NCBI GenBank assembly: GCA_018623405.1
Contig: JAAZVO010000165.1
Coordinates: forward strand, 1-6,225
Direction: 5' to 3'
Source: Crocinitomicaceae bacterium
GTDB lineage: Bacteria > Bacteroidota > Bacteroidia > Flavobacteriales_G > Salibacteraceae
DNA: 6,225 nucleotides
The notes under the pieces: generated by a model
What the model was told of the DNA's origin: nothing
The model's input: the letters and a program-made list of their open reading frames with translations, nothing else
Databases searched by the model: none
Program-made: the position numbers and the translations under genes
Shown: piece by piece, positions 1 through 5,592 of the stretch
How positions within the stretch are numbered: position 1 is the stretch's first letter
How the letters are laid out: each line of letters opens with the position of its first letter

Positions 1-1
1 A

Positions 2-604
2 GCCGGAAGGTCTATTGGTATAGTTGCTAACCAACCTTCTGTTTTGGCCGGTTGTTTAGATGTTAATGCCTCCAAAAAAGGAGCTCGATTTGTAAGATTT
101 TGTGACGCCTTTAATATTCCGCTGCTGGTTTTTGAAGATGTTCCCGGCTTTTTACCCGGTACCGATCAAGAATGGAACGCTATAATAACCAATGGTGCGA
201 AGTTACTTTATGCTTTTAGCGAAGCTACTGTACCAAGAATTACCGTAATTACACGAAAAGCCTATGGTGGTGCCTATGATGTAATGAACTCAAAACACAT
301 TGGCGCAGATATGAATTTTGCTTGGCCTACAGCAGAAATTGCTGTAATGGGTGCTAAGGGAGCTGCAGAAATCATTTTCAAAAAAGAAATTACAGAAGCA
401 ACCGACCCTGTAGCAAAACATAAAGAAAAGGAAGATGAATATGCAGAGCTTTTTGCCCATCCTTATAATGCTGCCGCAAGAGGTTATGTAGATGAGGTGA
501 TTAAGCCTGAAGATACAAGGTCTAAACTAATTAAGGCCTTTAAAATGCTAGAAAACAAAGTTGAAACCCTACCAAAAAAGAAGCACGGAAATATTCCATT
601 ATAA
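2..604 (+). CDS. Acyl-CoA (propionyl-CoA type) carboxylase beta subunit, C-terminal part; 5' end outside window
   Basis: This is the carboxyltransferase subunit of a biotin-dependent acyl-CoA carboxylase, which moves the carboxyl group from carboxybiotin to propionyl-CoA or a similar acyl-CoA in the cytoplasm. The reading frame is open from base 2, so the gene starts upstream. About 200 residues are visible, against roughly 510-520 for the family, so this is the C-terminal carboxyltransferase half. Recognisable family signatures are GRSIGIVANQP at the beginning, FEDVPGFLPGTDQE, the glycine-rich KAYGGAYDVM (GGAY at 266-277, part of the oxyanion hole in known structures) and FAWPTAEIAVMGAKGAAEII. 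The protein ends in a normal family-like tail with TAA at 602-604. A TTG at 44 could be mistaken for a start, but the conserved sequence continues upstream of it. Substrate choice (propionyl, methylmalonyl or other) cannot be settled from this half. The next gene's remnant begins directly after the stop, with no intergenic space. Confidence 0.93.
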   Translation, partial: AGRSIGIVANQPSVLAGCLDVNASKKGARFVRFCDAFNIPLLVFEDVPGFLPGTDQEWNAIITNGAKLLYAFSEATVPRITVITRKAYGGAYDVMNSKHIGADMNFAWPTAEIAVMGAKGAAEIIFKKEITEATDPVAKHKEKEDEYAELFAHPYNAAARGYVDEVIKPEDTRSKLIKAFKMLENKVETLPKKKHGNIPL

Positions 605-796
605 AAGGATAACAGTAGTTTTTTTCTACTTGTTCAAGTTACTGTATTTGGACAAGTTCAGCAATTGGTAGATAGTTTAAAAGGTGTTTTACCAAGTGTT
701 TCAGGAGAAGAAAAAGCTAAAGTTTTAGCTGATTTATGTTGGTATAATAGAGGATTAAACCCTCTTGATGCTGCTAAGTTTGGCAGGCAGGCCTGA
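605..796 (+). pseudogene. N-terminal remnant of the TPR histidine kinase: no start codon, ends at in-frame TGA
   Basis: This stretch is in the same frame as the kinase ORF that follows. After the carboxylase stop it reads as the end of a hydrophobic signal peptide (FFLLVQVTVFGQ). Next comes VQQLVDSLKGVLPSVSGEEK and a first TPR-like helix pair ending NPLDAAKFGRQA, then TGA at 794-796. This is the usual opening of periplasmic TPR histidine kinases in Bacteroidota. There is no ATG, GTG or TTG before the hydrophobic stretch in this frame, because the frame begins right after TAA at 602-604. The true start and the intergenic region are therefore missing. After the TGA the frame continues with YSQDGMYNEALPLLQEAY, the middle of another TPR. 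Several intervening TPR units are probably deleted, rather than the gene carrying a simple nonsense mutation. The damage could be real decay or an assembly join. Confidence 0.72.
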
Positions 797-814
797 AATT
801 ACTCTCAAGATGGA

Positions 815-1990
815 ATGTACAACGAGGCTTTACCATTATTACAAGAAGCTTATGAAATAAGAAAGCAACAAGGTCAAGCTACTTATTTGGTTACCACACA
901 GCTAAACTTAGGTAAAACCTATCTTTCTCTTGGGCAATTACAAAAGGCAAAACAAATGCTAGATACCGCATTAAATGCTGCCTTAGAGTTAGGAATAAAA
1001 GAGCATATTAAACAAGCCTATGGTTTTCTTTCAGATTATTATGATGAGGTTGGAGACGTGAAAAACGCTTACAAGAACTTTCAGTTTTATCATGCTTACT
1101 CAGACTCAATAGTAAATGAAGATGTTAATACCAAAATTGCAGAAATGCAAACGAAGTTTGATACAGAGAAAAAGCAGCAAGAAATTAACAGGTTATCACA
1201 AGAAAAACTTATCTCAGACTTAGTAATAAAAGAGAAAAATAGCCAATTACTAATACTGTTTTTAGCGTTTGTTTTGGTTGTGGTGTTTAGTATGGTATTT
1301 TATCAGTTGTATAAAATTAGGCAAGAGCGAAAGCTAAACGAAGTTGTTATTGAAGAACAGCAAAAAGGATTAGAGGCTGTAATTCTAGCAACCGAGAAAG
1401 AGAGGCAAAGAATTGCAAAAGACTTACATGATGGTATTGGCCAAACCCTTAGCGGAATAAAATTAGGGCTGTCTAAATTTTCCAACAATCTAATAAGTTC
1501 AGAGAAAGATGAGTTTGACAACATATTAAATGTTGTTGATGAAGCTTGTACCGATGTGCGTTCAATTTCTCACCAAATGATGCCAAAGGCCTTAAAGGAA
1601 AAGGGATTGGTAGTAGCATTAGAAGAAATGCTTCATAAGAGTTTGGGAATATCAAAAATCACCTATCATTTTGAAGAGTTAGGCGTTGGAGACATTAGAT
1701 TTAAAGAATCTTTAGAAGTAGGGCTTTACAGAATTGCCCAAGAGTTAATCAATAATATCATTAAGCACTCAGGAGCAACTGAGGTAGGTATTCAAATTTC
1801 GAAAACAAAAAAGCATTTGTTATTGGTGGTAGAAGATAATGGGAAAGGGTTTAAATTTGATGAAAACAAAGACGGTATTGGCCTTATGAATATGAAAAAT
1901 AGGGTAAATACTTTTAAGGGTGAAATAAATTACGAAACCGACAATCAAAAAGGTACCATAGCTACAATTAGAGTTCCATTGCATGGATGA
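815..1990 (+). CDS. TPR-containing sensor histidine kinase (HisKA_3/HATPase type), N-terminally truncated
   Basis: The protein as seen has 391 residues counted from ATG 815. Residues 1-100 are TPR repeats, including NEALPLLQEAYEIRKQQG and a unit with LNLGKTYLSLGQLQKAKQML. A coiled-coil stretch follows (about 105-140), then one transmembrane helix (about 145-166, LLILFLAFVLVVVFSMVFY). The HisKA_3 dimerisation domain has the phospho-accepting His205 in RIAKDLHDGIGQTL. The HATPase domain has an N box (ELINNIIKHSG, from residue 310) and a G1 box (DNGKGF, 341-346), followed by GIGLMNM. The kinase core looks intact. Family members normally have a signal peptide and more TPRs outside the inner membrane. 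Here those are broken at 794-796, so ATG 815 is only the first available start, with no convincing ribosome site, and is probably not the native one. The stop TGA (1988-1990) overlaps the regulator start by 8 bases, which points to translational coupling with its cognate regulator. Confidence 0.85.
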   Translation: MYNEALPLLQEAYEIRKQQGQATYLVTTQLNLGKTYLSLGQLQKAKQMLDTALNAALELGIKEHIKQAYGFLSDYYDEVGDVKNAYKNFQFYHAYSDSIVNEDVNTKIAEMQTKFDTEKKQQEINRLSQEKLISDLVIKEKNSQLLILFLAFVLVVVFSMVFYQLYKIRQERKLNEVVIEEQQKGLEAVILATEKERQRIAKDLHDGIGQTLSGIKLGLSKFSNNLISSEKDEFDNILNVVDEACTDVRSISHQMMPKALKEKGLVVALEEMLHKSLGISKITYHFEELGVGDIRFKESLEVGLYRIAQELINNIIKHSGATEVGIQISKTKKHLLLVVEDNGKGFKFDENKDGIGLMNMKNRVNTFKGEINYETDNQKGTIATIRVPLHG

Positions 1991-2282
1991 AATTAAAGTT
2001 TTAATAGCGAATGACCATCAAATAGTTTCTGATGGATTAAAGAACATTCTGAAGGGTGTTCCGGGTATTCGTGTGGTGGCCGATGCACCCAATGGAAAAG
2101 AGGCTATTGAAATTTGCAATACCCTAAGTATAGACATAGTTTTAATGGATATAGATATGCCCATTATGGGAGGCATAGAAGCCACAAAAAAGCTAAAAAC
2201 ATTAAAGCCAAATTGCAAAGTTTTGGTGCTCTCTATGCACAATGAAAAAGGGTCTCATTTATTGCATAATCATCATACATAG
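1983..2282 (+). CDS. NarL/FixJ-type response regulator, N-terminal receiver part, cut after about residue 90
   Basis: This is the partner of the upstream kinase. Its ATG (1983) lies inside the kinase's last codons, a close overlap typical of kinase-regulator pairs. The receiver domain is clear: the acidic site N10/D11 (LIANDHQ), the phospho-acceptor D56 in VLMDIDMPIMGG, and S84 in VLVLSMHNEKG. Family similarity stops at G90 (base 2252). The last nine residues, SHLLHNHHT, are antisense to the helicase remnant and end at a chance TAG. The missing part would hold the end of the receiver, including the conserved lysine and the last helix, and the linker to the DNA-binding domain. The DNA-binding domain of an equivalent protein is found at about 5395-5592 in the same orientation. 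The two pieces together make about 155 of an expected 210-220 residues, so roughly 55-60 residues are absent. As written, the protein would not bind DNA and probably would not fold fully. Confidence 0.85.
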   Translation: MDEIKVLIANDHQIVSDGLKNILKGVPGIRVVADAPNGKEAIEICNTLSIDIVLMDIDMPIMGGIEATKKLKTLKPNCKVLVLSMHNEKGSHLLHNHHT

Positions 2283-3017
2283 TGGTTGGAGAAAAATCCT
2301 TTTCTGACTTCTTCAGATTAATGAAAAGCAGTTCAGTATTTAAACTTTTATTTAAAGCCGAGCCTTCTCTATTTGATGATTTATTCTCAAATGTGCTTAA
2401 TTCAAAAGCTGCCAAAACTTGATCACGAGTATAGCGTGCATGAACTTTTAACGGCTGTTTATAAGGCAAGTCAATTTCAACTTCTTTAAAGTCAATCCTG
2501 TCTTCCAATATTTCAAGCACTTCAATAATTTCTTCAACCATTACTGGATTTTTCCCAATTTCTCTAACGCTTTGTTCCAGTGATTTGTAGCCACGGGCAG
2601 ATTGCCATACATCATAATGTAGCATTAAGAGCATTTTCTTTTCAGACGTATTGTAGTCTTCAATTGATATGTTAAAGTCTTTTTTTGCCAAACTCAAAAT
2701 AAACTTGAAGTAGCTTGTGGAGCGGCAAGCAAGCCATTTATTTAAAATGGCTTTTGTTATGGATTCTTCATTAGAAGTTTCAAAGTCTGGATGTTTACCA
2801 GCAAGTTGGCATAGTCGTTTCCAACTTCCTAGTTTGTAGATGTGCTGAAGTGGTATGCTATTAAACTCAATAAAGTTTTTAAGTGTAAGTTGAAGTGTAG
2901 TTTGGTTTTGAAATTGTTGAATTTTCTGAATGAGTTGATTTCGCTTAAAAGATGTGGCATTTGATATATTTTGAAGAATAATATCCTTTGCCTTCTTATC
3001 AAGTATTATTGAGCAAC
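2233..3017 (-). pseudogene. DUF3427-type helicase remnant, segment 3 (C-terminal region, itself truncated)
   Basis: Read on the - strand from the frameshift near 3017, the frame gives GCSIILDKKAKDIILQNISN. A helical region with FIEFNSIPLQHIYKLGSWKR comes next. The last part, LFINLKKSEKDFSPTTMYDD and YAINETLFH, is characteristic of the DUF3427 C-terminal domain found after SF2 helicases. Conservation stops at FH (near 2242); the final C-A-stop, with the stop codon at 2233-2235, lies in the antisense of the regulator. The family continues well beyond this point (FHWQSQ...), so the C-terminus is missing. A TTG at 2697 could be taken as a start, but helicase-like sequence continues unbroken upstream to 3017, so 2698-3017 is also part of this gene and is not intergenic. 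No independent function is expected. Confidence 0.8.
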
Positions 3018-3341
3018 CAAGTGGAAGGTTGGAAAATTATCTTCAATCTCTTTAGCCACAGGAGTTGTGGTTTTTACAATAAGTGCTCGAAATTTCTTTT
3101 CAAAATCATATTCAGGTCTTGAATTCCCAACAAAGTCGAGAACTGATAGACAGTCCTTATTTTCAGCTAGCCTTAAACCGCGACCGAGTTGTTGAAGAAA
3201 AATAGTTAGGCTTTCAGTAGGTCTTAGAAATAGAACAGTATCAATTTCCGGTACATCAACTCCTTCATTAAAAATGTCAACCACAAAAAGGTAGTTGATT
3301 TCTTTTTTAATCAATTTAGTTCTAAGAACATCTCGATTCTG
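3018..3341 (-). pseudogene. DUF3427-type helicase remnant, segment 2 (RecA-like domain 2, motifs V and VI)
   Basis: On the - strand the frame resumes helicase homology with QNRDVLRTKLIKKE. It continues through YLFVVDIFNEGVDVPEIDTV (motif V region), FLRPTESLTIFLQQLGRGLR (motif VI, QQLGRGLR, with the arginine finger region) and a downstream DFVGN...FEKKFRALI stretch ending NFPTFHL. The frame then runs into VAQ and a stop. Removing this shift by one base restores HLGCSIIL, the expected family sequence, in the next segment, so one G appears to be missing in the GG at 3017-3018. The upstream edge is the boundary with the lipoprotein block near 3342. Only about five to seven helicase codons seem to be lost between this segment and segment 1 (which ends GLKADY near 4788), so both are parts of one gene. 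Confidence 0.85.
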
Positions 3342-3489
3342 GCATTGTAGGGCGCGGCAAGCTTACACCTAGATAAATATTTTCTACAATACGTGTTCTC
3401 CTCCCGATATTTTTTGCTTTTTCTTGTCCACTAGCGGAGATGCCGTATACTTGAATAATACACAATAGAAAAATATGCCTTAAATTCAC
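3342..3489 (-). CDS. Possible 5' fragment of a small secreted-protein gene, cut at the block edge
   Basis: Downstream of the lipoprotein gene on the same strand, a frame with a possible GTG start at 3489 reads VNLRHIFLLCIIQVYGISAS followed by GQEKAKNIGRRTRIVENIYL. The first part has a basic start, a hydrophobic core and small residues (SAS), like a signal peptide. The codons look coding-like rather than random. The frame crosses the block edge at about 3342 and then runs off-frame into the helicase remnant, where it stops soon after. If real, it is the first 50 or so codons of the gene following the lipoprotein, about 87 bases downstream and perhaps in the same operon. No ATG is present and no family is recognised, so this stays tentative. 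Confidence 0.3.
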
Positions 3490-3575
3490 TAGCTTAAAGG
3501 AATAGTTTTTTAATGTATTTAGTTAAATCTGAATCGAATAAGCCAAAGAAAAGTCATTCTTATAGGTAAAATTCG

Positions 3576-4700
3576 TTATTCCTTTACAATGGAAAGCTTA
3601 TCTGCTTTTCTTTTAGCCGATGCACTAATCCAAGATTCATCCATTTCTGATGCTTTCAAATACATTTCTTTCGCCTGAATTGAATCGCCTACTCGTAAAC
3701 AATAATCTCCATAGGAATCATAAGCGTTAGGGACATCCGAATTTACACGAAGTGAAATTTCAAAATGTTGTTTTGCTTTTTCTAGGTTATCAACAGCCAT
3801 ATATTTATATCCCAAAACAGTGTTCACTGCTGCATTTGAAGGATATCTATCCCATGCCATTTTCAGAATATCAATAGCCAATTCAGGCTCTTGTCCGAAA
3901 GCATACCAAGTACGAAGTAATGGATCATCGGGTGCGAAAATCAAAGCTTTTTCATAGTGATAATTCCGTACCTCACGATCTTTTGTATAGGATTTAATGA
4001 AATGCATCTCAGCCGGACTCGCGCCCGCTAATTTGGAATTTACTAATTCCTGAGTTTCAATTAATTTTTCTTCATCAAACAAATAGTAATACTGTAATTG
4101 GCCAATATGCGCAGCAGCCCATGAAGGATCATTAATTACTAAGGAGTCTGAAATTTCCTTAGCCACCTCAAATTGAGCATTCATTATAGCTTCCCGCATT
4201 GCTCGATAATCACGAATTGAAGCTTCATTGGTTGTAGATGGCCAAAGCAAGCCTTTAGCTAGAATCTCGTGGTCCACCCCTACTGCTCTAGTCCACTTCA
4301 ATTGTCCCTCTTCCTTTGTAACTATTCCATAGAAATTTCTGTAAGTAACATCAACACCGGAGATATAAAATTGTACCGTTCCCATGACGTTTGCATGACT
4401 GCCCATTAAGTATACATCGTACAGAGTTACCTTGATTGAATCTTCATAAAAATAACTTCCGTCATTATCCTCGTTAATTACATAATTAAAAGGCTTGTTT
4501 TTCCATGCAGGATTTACCCATACTTTTAGTTCGGGAGATAGACCTGCGTGATAGTCTTCAACAGCAGCTTCATAGCCAACTTGATTTTCTAGGTGAGAAA
4601 TCACAAATTCGCGAACCTCATTTTCAGATAGCGACGAATTAGTGCAACCTACCGCTAAAATACCGATTGCGACTAACAAAAAATACTTTTTCATTTTCAT
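3576..4700 (-). CDS. TPR-repeat lipoprotein, unknown function
   Basis: This is a complete gene of 374 residues. The N-terminus MKMKKYFLLVAIGILAVGC is a lipoprotein signal peptide with Cys19 as the lipidation site, so the product is probably anchored in a membrane facing the periplasm or the surface. Residues 20 to about 150 form a domain I do not recognise, with alternating hydrophobic strands (VTLYDVYLMG, VMGTVQFYISG). The C-terminal half is helical. At least two good TPR units lie at about 288-356 (NTVLGYKYMAVDNLEKAKQHF and AYDSYGDYCLRVGDSIQAK), with weaker repeats before them. TPRs usually mediate protein contacts. ATG 4694 is an alternative start two codons downstream. The frame is open upstream into the helicase remnant, so a 628-residue helicase-TPR ORF starting at 5462 exists on paper. 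The signal peptide argues firmly that the real gene starts here. Its codons look less AT-extreme than the AsmA-like gene's, by eye only. Confidence 0.85.
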   Translation of the reverse strand: MKMKKYFLLVAIGILAVGCTNSSLSENEVREFVISHLENQVGYEAAVEDYHAGLSPELKVWVNPAWKNKPFNYVINEDNDGSYFYEDSIKVTLYDVYLMGSHANVMGTVQFYISGVDVTYRNFYGIVTKEEGQLKWTRAVGVDHEILAKGLLWPSTTNEASIRDYRAMREAIMNAQFEVAKEISDSLVINDPSWAAAHIGQLQYYYLFDEEKLIETQELVNSKLAGASPAEMHFIKSYTKDREVRNYHYEKALIFAPDDPLLRTWYAFGQEPELAIDILKMAWDRYPSNAAVNTVLGYKYMAVDNLEKAKQHFEISLRVNSDVPNAYDSYGDYCLRVGDSIQAKEMYLKASEMDESWISASAKRKADKLSIVKE

Positions 4701-4715
4701 GACTTTATAGATTTG

Positions 4716-4722
4716 ACTCCTT
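4716..4722 (-). promoter_or_regulatory. Possible Shine-Dalgarno site of the lipoprotein gene
   Basis: On the - strand the leader carries AAGGAGT 15 bases before ATG 4700. The match is good, but the spacing is longer than usual, and Bacteroidota often start translation without such a site. It may be coincidental. No clear Bacteroidota promoter (TTTG with TAnnTTTG) could be assigned in the 87-base leader. Confidence 0.25.
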
Positions 4723-4787
4723 GAAATTACGGAAAAAGTCTTTAAAAAAAATGATACGATGCTTAAGATGCAATATTTAACTTTTTG

Positions 4788-5393
4788 ATAATCTGCTTTT
4801 AAACCAGCAAGCACAAACTTCTCAGCCATATACCTGGCATGTTCTATAGAAACACAAAACCCAAGAGCCCGTAAATCTTGAACATCCTTTGTGTATTTGT
4901 CTAGTGCTTCAATTATTTCACCAACTCTTCTATCGTTTGCTGTATATATTGATGTAAGCTCGCTTGGTACATAACGCCCTTTTACCCAAGCAACATTTGT
5001 TAGGTCAACGCTATCAGTAATTCCAAAATATTGAAAAGGACACAAGAGCTTTCTGTTCAACGCTTCGGGTAAGCGGATTTCTGCTGCAATTCGATTGTGA
5101 AAATCTTCTTGAATATCTCCACCGTGCATTCTTTCAGGGGTAGCTGTAAGCCCAAGTAGAACTTTGGGCTTGAAGTAATTAATAATGCCCCTGTAACTGT
5201 TTGCTTTTAAATGATGGCATTCGTCAATTATGATAAAATCGAAATACTCTGGTGAGAGATTGATGCTTTCTAAGCGATTATTTATCGTTTGAACCGATGC
5301 GAAAACATATTCATAGCTATCAGGAACGTATCCATCAACCCATAATTCTCCGAAATTATTATCTCTCAAAATTCCCCTAAAAGTGGATACCGG
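4788..5393 (-). pseudogene. DUF3427-type helicase remnant, segment 1 (DECH-box domain, lacks Walker A)
   Basis: This holds the first RecA-like domain of an SF2 helicase from STFRGILRDNNFGELWV onward. The motifs in order are VFASVQTINNR (motif Ia/Ib area), FDFIIIDECHH (motif II, Walker B, DECH type) and LLGLTATPERMHGGDI (motif III). ALGFCVSIEHARYMAEKF at the start of the second domain leads to GLKADY near 4788. Proteins of this family carry the ATP-binding GTGKT motif, and often a phospholipase D-like domain, upstream of STFRG. All of that is missing here, because the sequence turns into the antisense of the regulator at about 5390. Without Walker A the product could not hydrolyse ATP. PLD-helicase-DUF3427 proteins occur in variable genome regions and may act on DNA in defence, but that role is not shown here. 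Confidence 0.85.
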
Positions 5394-5592
5394 AATGGTT
5401 AATAGTTTAACTGATCGAGAAATTGAAATATTGAAGTTAATTGCCGAAGGAATGTCTAACAAAGAAATTGGTGATCAACTATTTATTTCTCATAGAACAG
5501 TAGATACCCATAGAACCAATTTAATGAAAAAGCTTGATGTGCAAAACATTGCCGGACTTATTCGATTTGCCATTAATAATAATTTAGTTTAA
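5383..5592 (+). CDS. NarL/LuxR-type DNA-binding domain, C-terminal fragment of the split response regulator
   Basis: The 69-residue frame contains a complete LuxR-type helix-turn-helix: SLTDREIEILKLIAEGMSNK, then EIGDQLFISHRTVDTHRTNL with the recognition helix, then MKKLDVQNIAGLIRFAINNN. The likely domain begins at about 5401 (NSLTDRE). The apparent GTG start at 5383 lies within the helicase remnant's antisense, so it is only the first start codon available. It has the orientation and family expected for the missing output half of the receiver fragment at 1983-2252. Its stop (5590-5592) overlaps the stop of the convergent AsmA-like gene, a compact arrangement that looks native. If translated alone it could in principle bind DNA without phosphorylation control, but no ribosome site or promoter is visible. 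Confidence 0.85.
   Translation: MDTGMVNSLTDREIEILKLIAEGMSNKEIGDQLFISHRTVDTHRTNLMKKLDVQNIAGLIRFAINNNLV

Larger units (their letters stand above)
3342..4787. other. Inner block inserted in the helicase remnant, carrying the TPR lipoprotein gene
   Basis: Helicase similarity breaks after GLKADY (4788) and resumes at QNRD (3341). The 1.45 kb in between is unrelated. It holds 87 bases of leader, the complete lipoprotein gene and about 230 bases downstream that may include the first codons of another gene. The - strand reading order is the same as the helicase's. A 7-base inverted pair, ATTGTAG (3344-3350) and CTACAAT (3384-3390), sits at the left edge, but no matching sequence occurs at the other edge and no mobility gene is present. 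The block looks like an arbitrary genomic fragment with cut edges rather than an insertion sequence. Confidence 0.65.
2253..5393. other. Outer insertion splitting the response regulator (limits approximate)
   Basis: About 3.1 kb of DNA lies between the receiver half and the DNA-binding half of one response regulator. Everything recognisable in it is on the - strand: a helicase remnant and, inside that, a lipoprotein block. The left limit is where receiver similarity ends (base 2252) and the helicase tail begins. The right limit lies between the helicase's first family-like residues (VSTFRG, near 5376-5390) and the regulator's NSLTDRE (from about 5401). About 170 bases of regulator sequence are missing, so this is a replacement rather than a clean insertion. 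I see no transposase, integrase, terminal inverted repeats or target duplication. An assembly chimera is at least as likely as a biological event. Confidence 0.7.

Noticed and set aside
612..630. AGTAG and CTACT around seven T residues as a terminator after the carboxylase gene.
   Set aside because: The stem is only five weak pairs and the T run is in the loop. The bases read better as the signal peptide of the kinase remnant.
782..796. GGCAGGCAGGCC resembles half of a palindromic CCTGCCTGCC/GGCAGGCAGG repeat that I recall from Bacteroidota genomes.
   Set aside because: The second half is absent, and the bases encode GRQA, which fits the expected TPR sequence, so it is probably ordinary coding DNA.
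1303..1655. Two - strand ORFs of 73 and 60 residues antisense to the kinase.
   Set aside because: They lie opposite well-conserved kinase codons, have no family features, and are shadow frames.
2018..2242. A - strand ORF of 74 residues antisense to the receiver domain.
   Set aside because: The + strand frame has clear receiver motifs. The antisense frame is a shadow.
3495..3586. Inverted repeat TAAAGGAATA (3495-3504) and TATTCCTTTA (3577-3586), which covers the lipoprotein stop codon.
   Set aside because: The 72-base loop is too long for a terminator hairpin, and no T tract follows on the - strand. A 10-base AT-rich match can arise by chance.
2253..5393. The outer insertion as an insertion sequence, integron cassette or prophage fragment.
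   Set aside because: No transposase, integrase, attC-like site, terminal inverted repeats or target duplication was seen at either edge.
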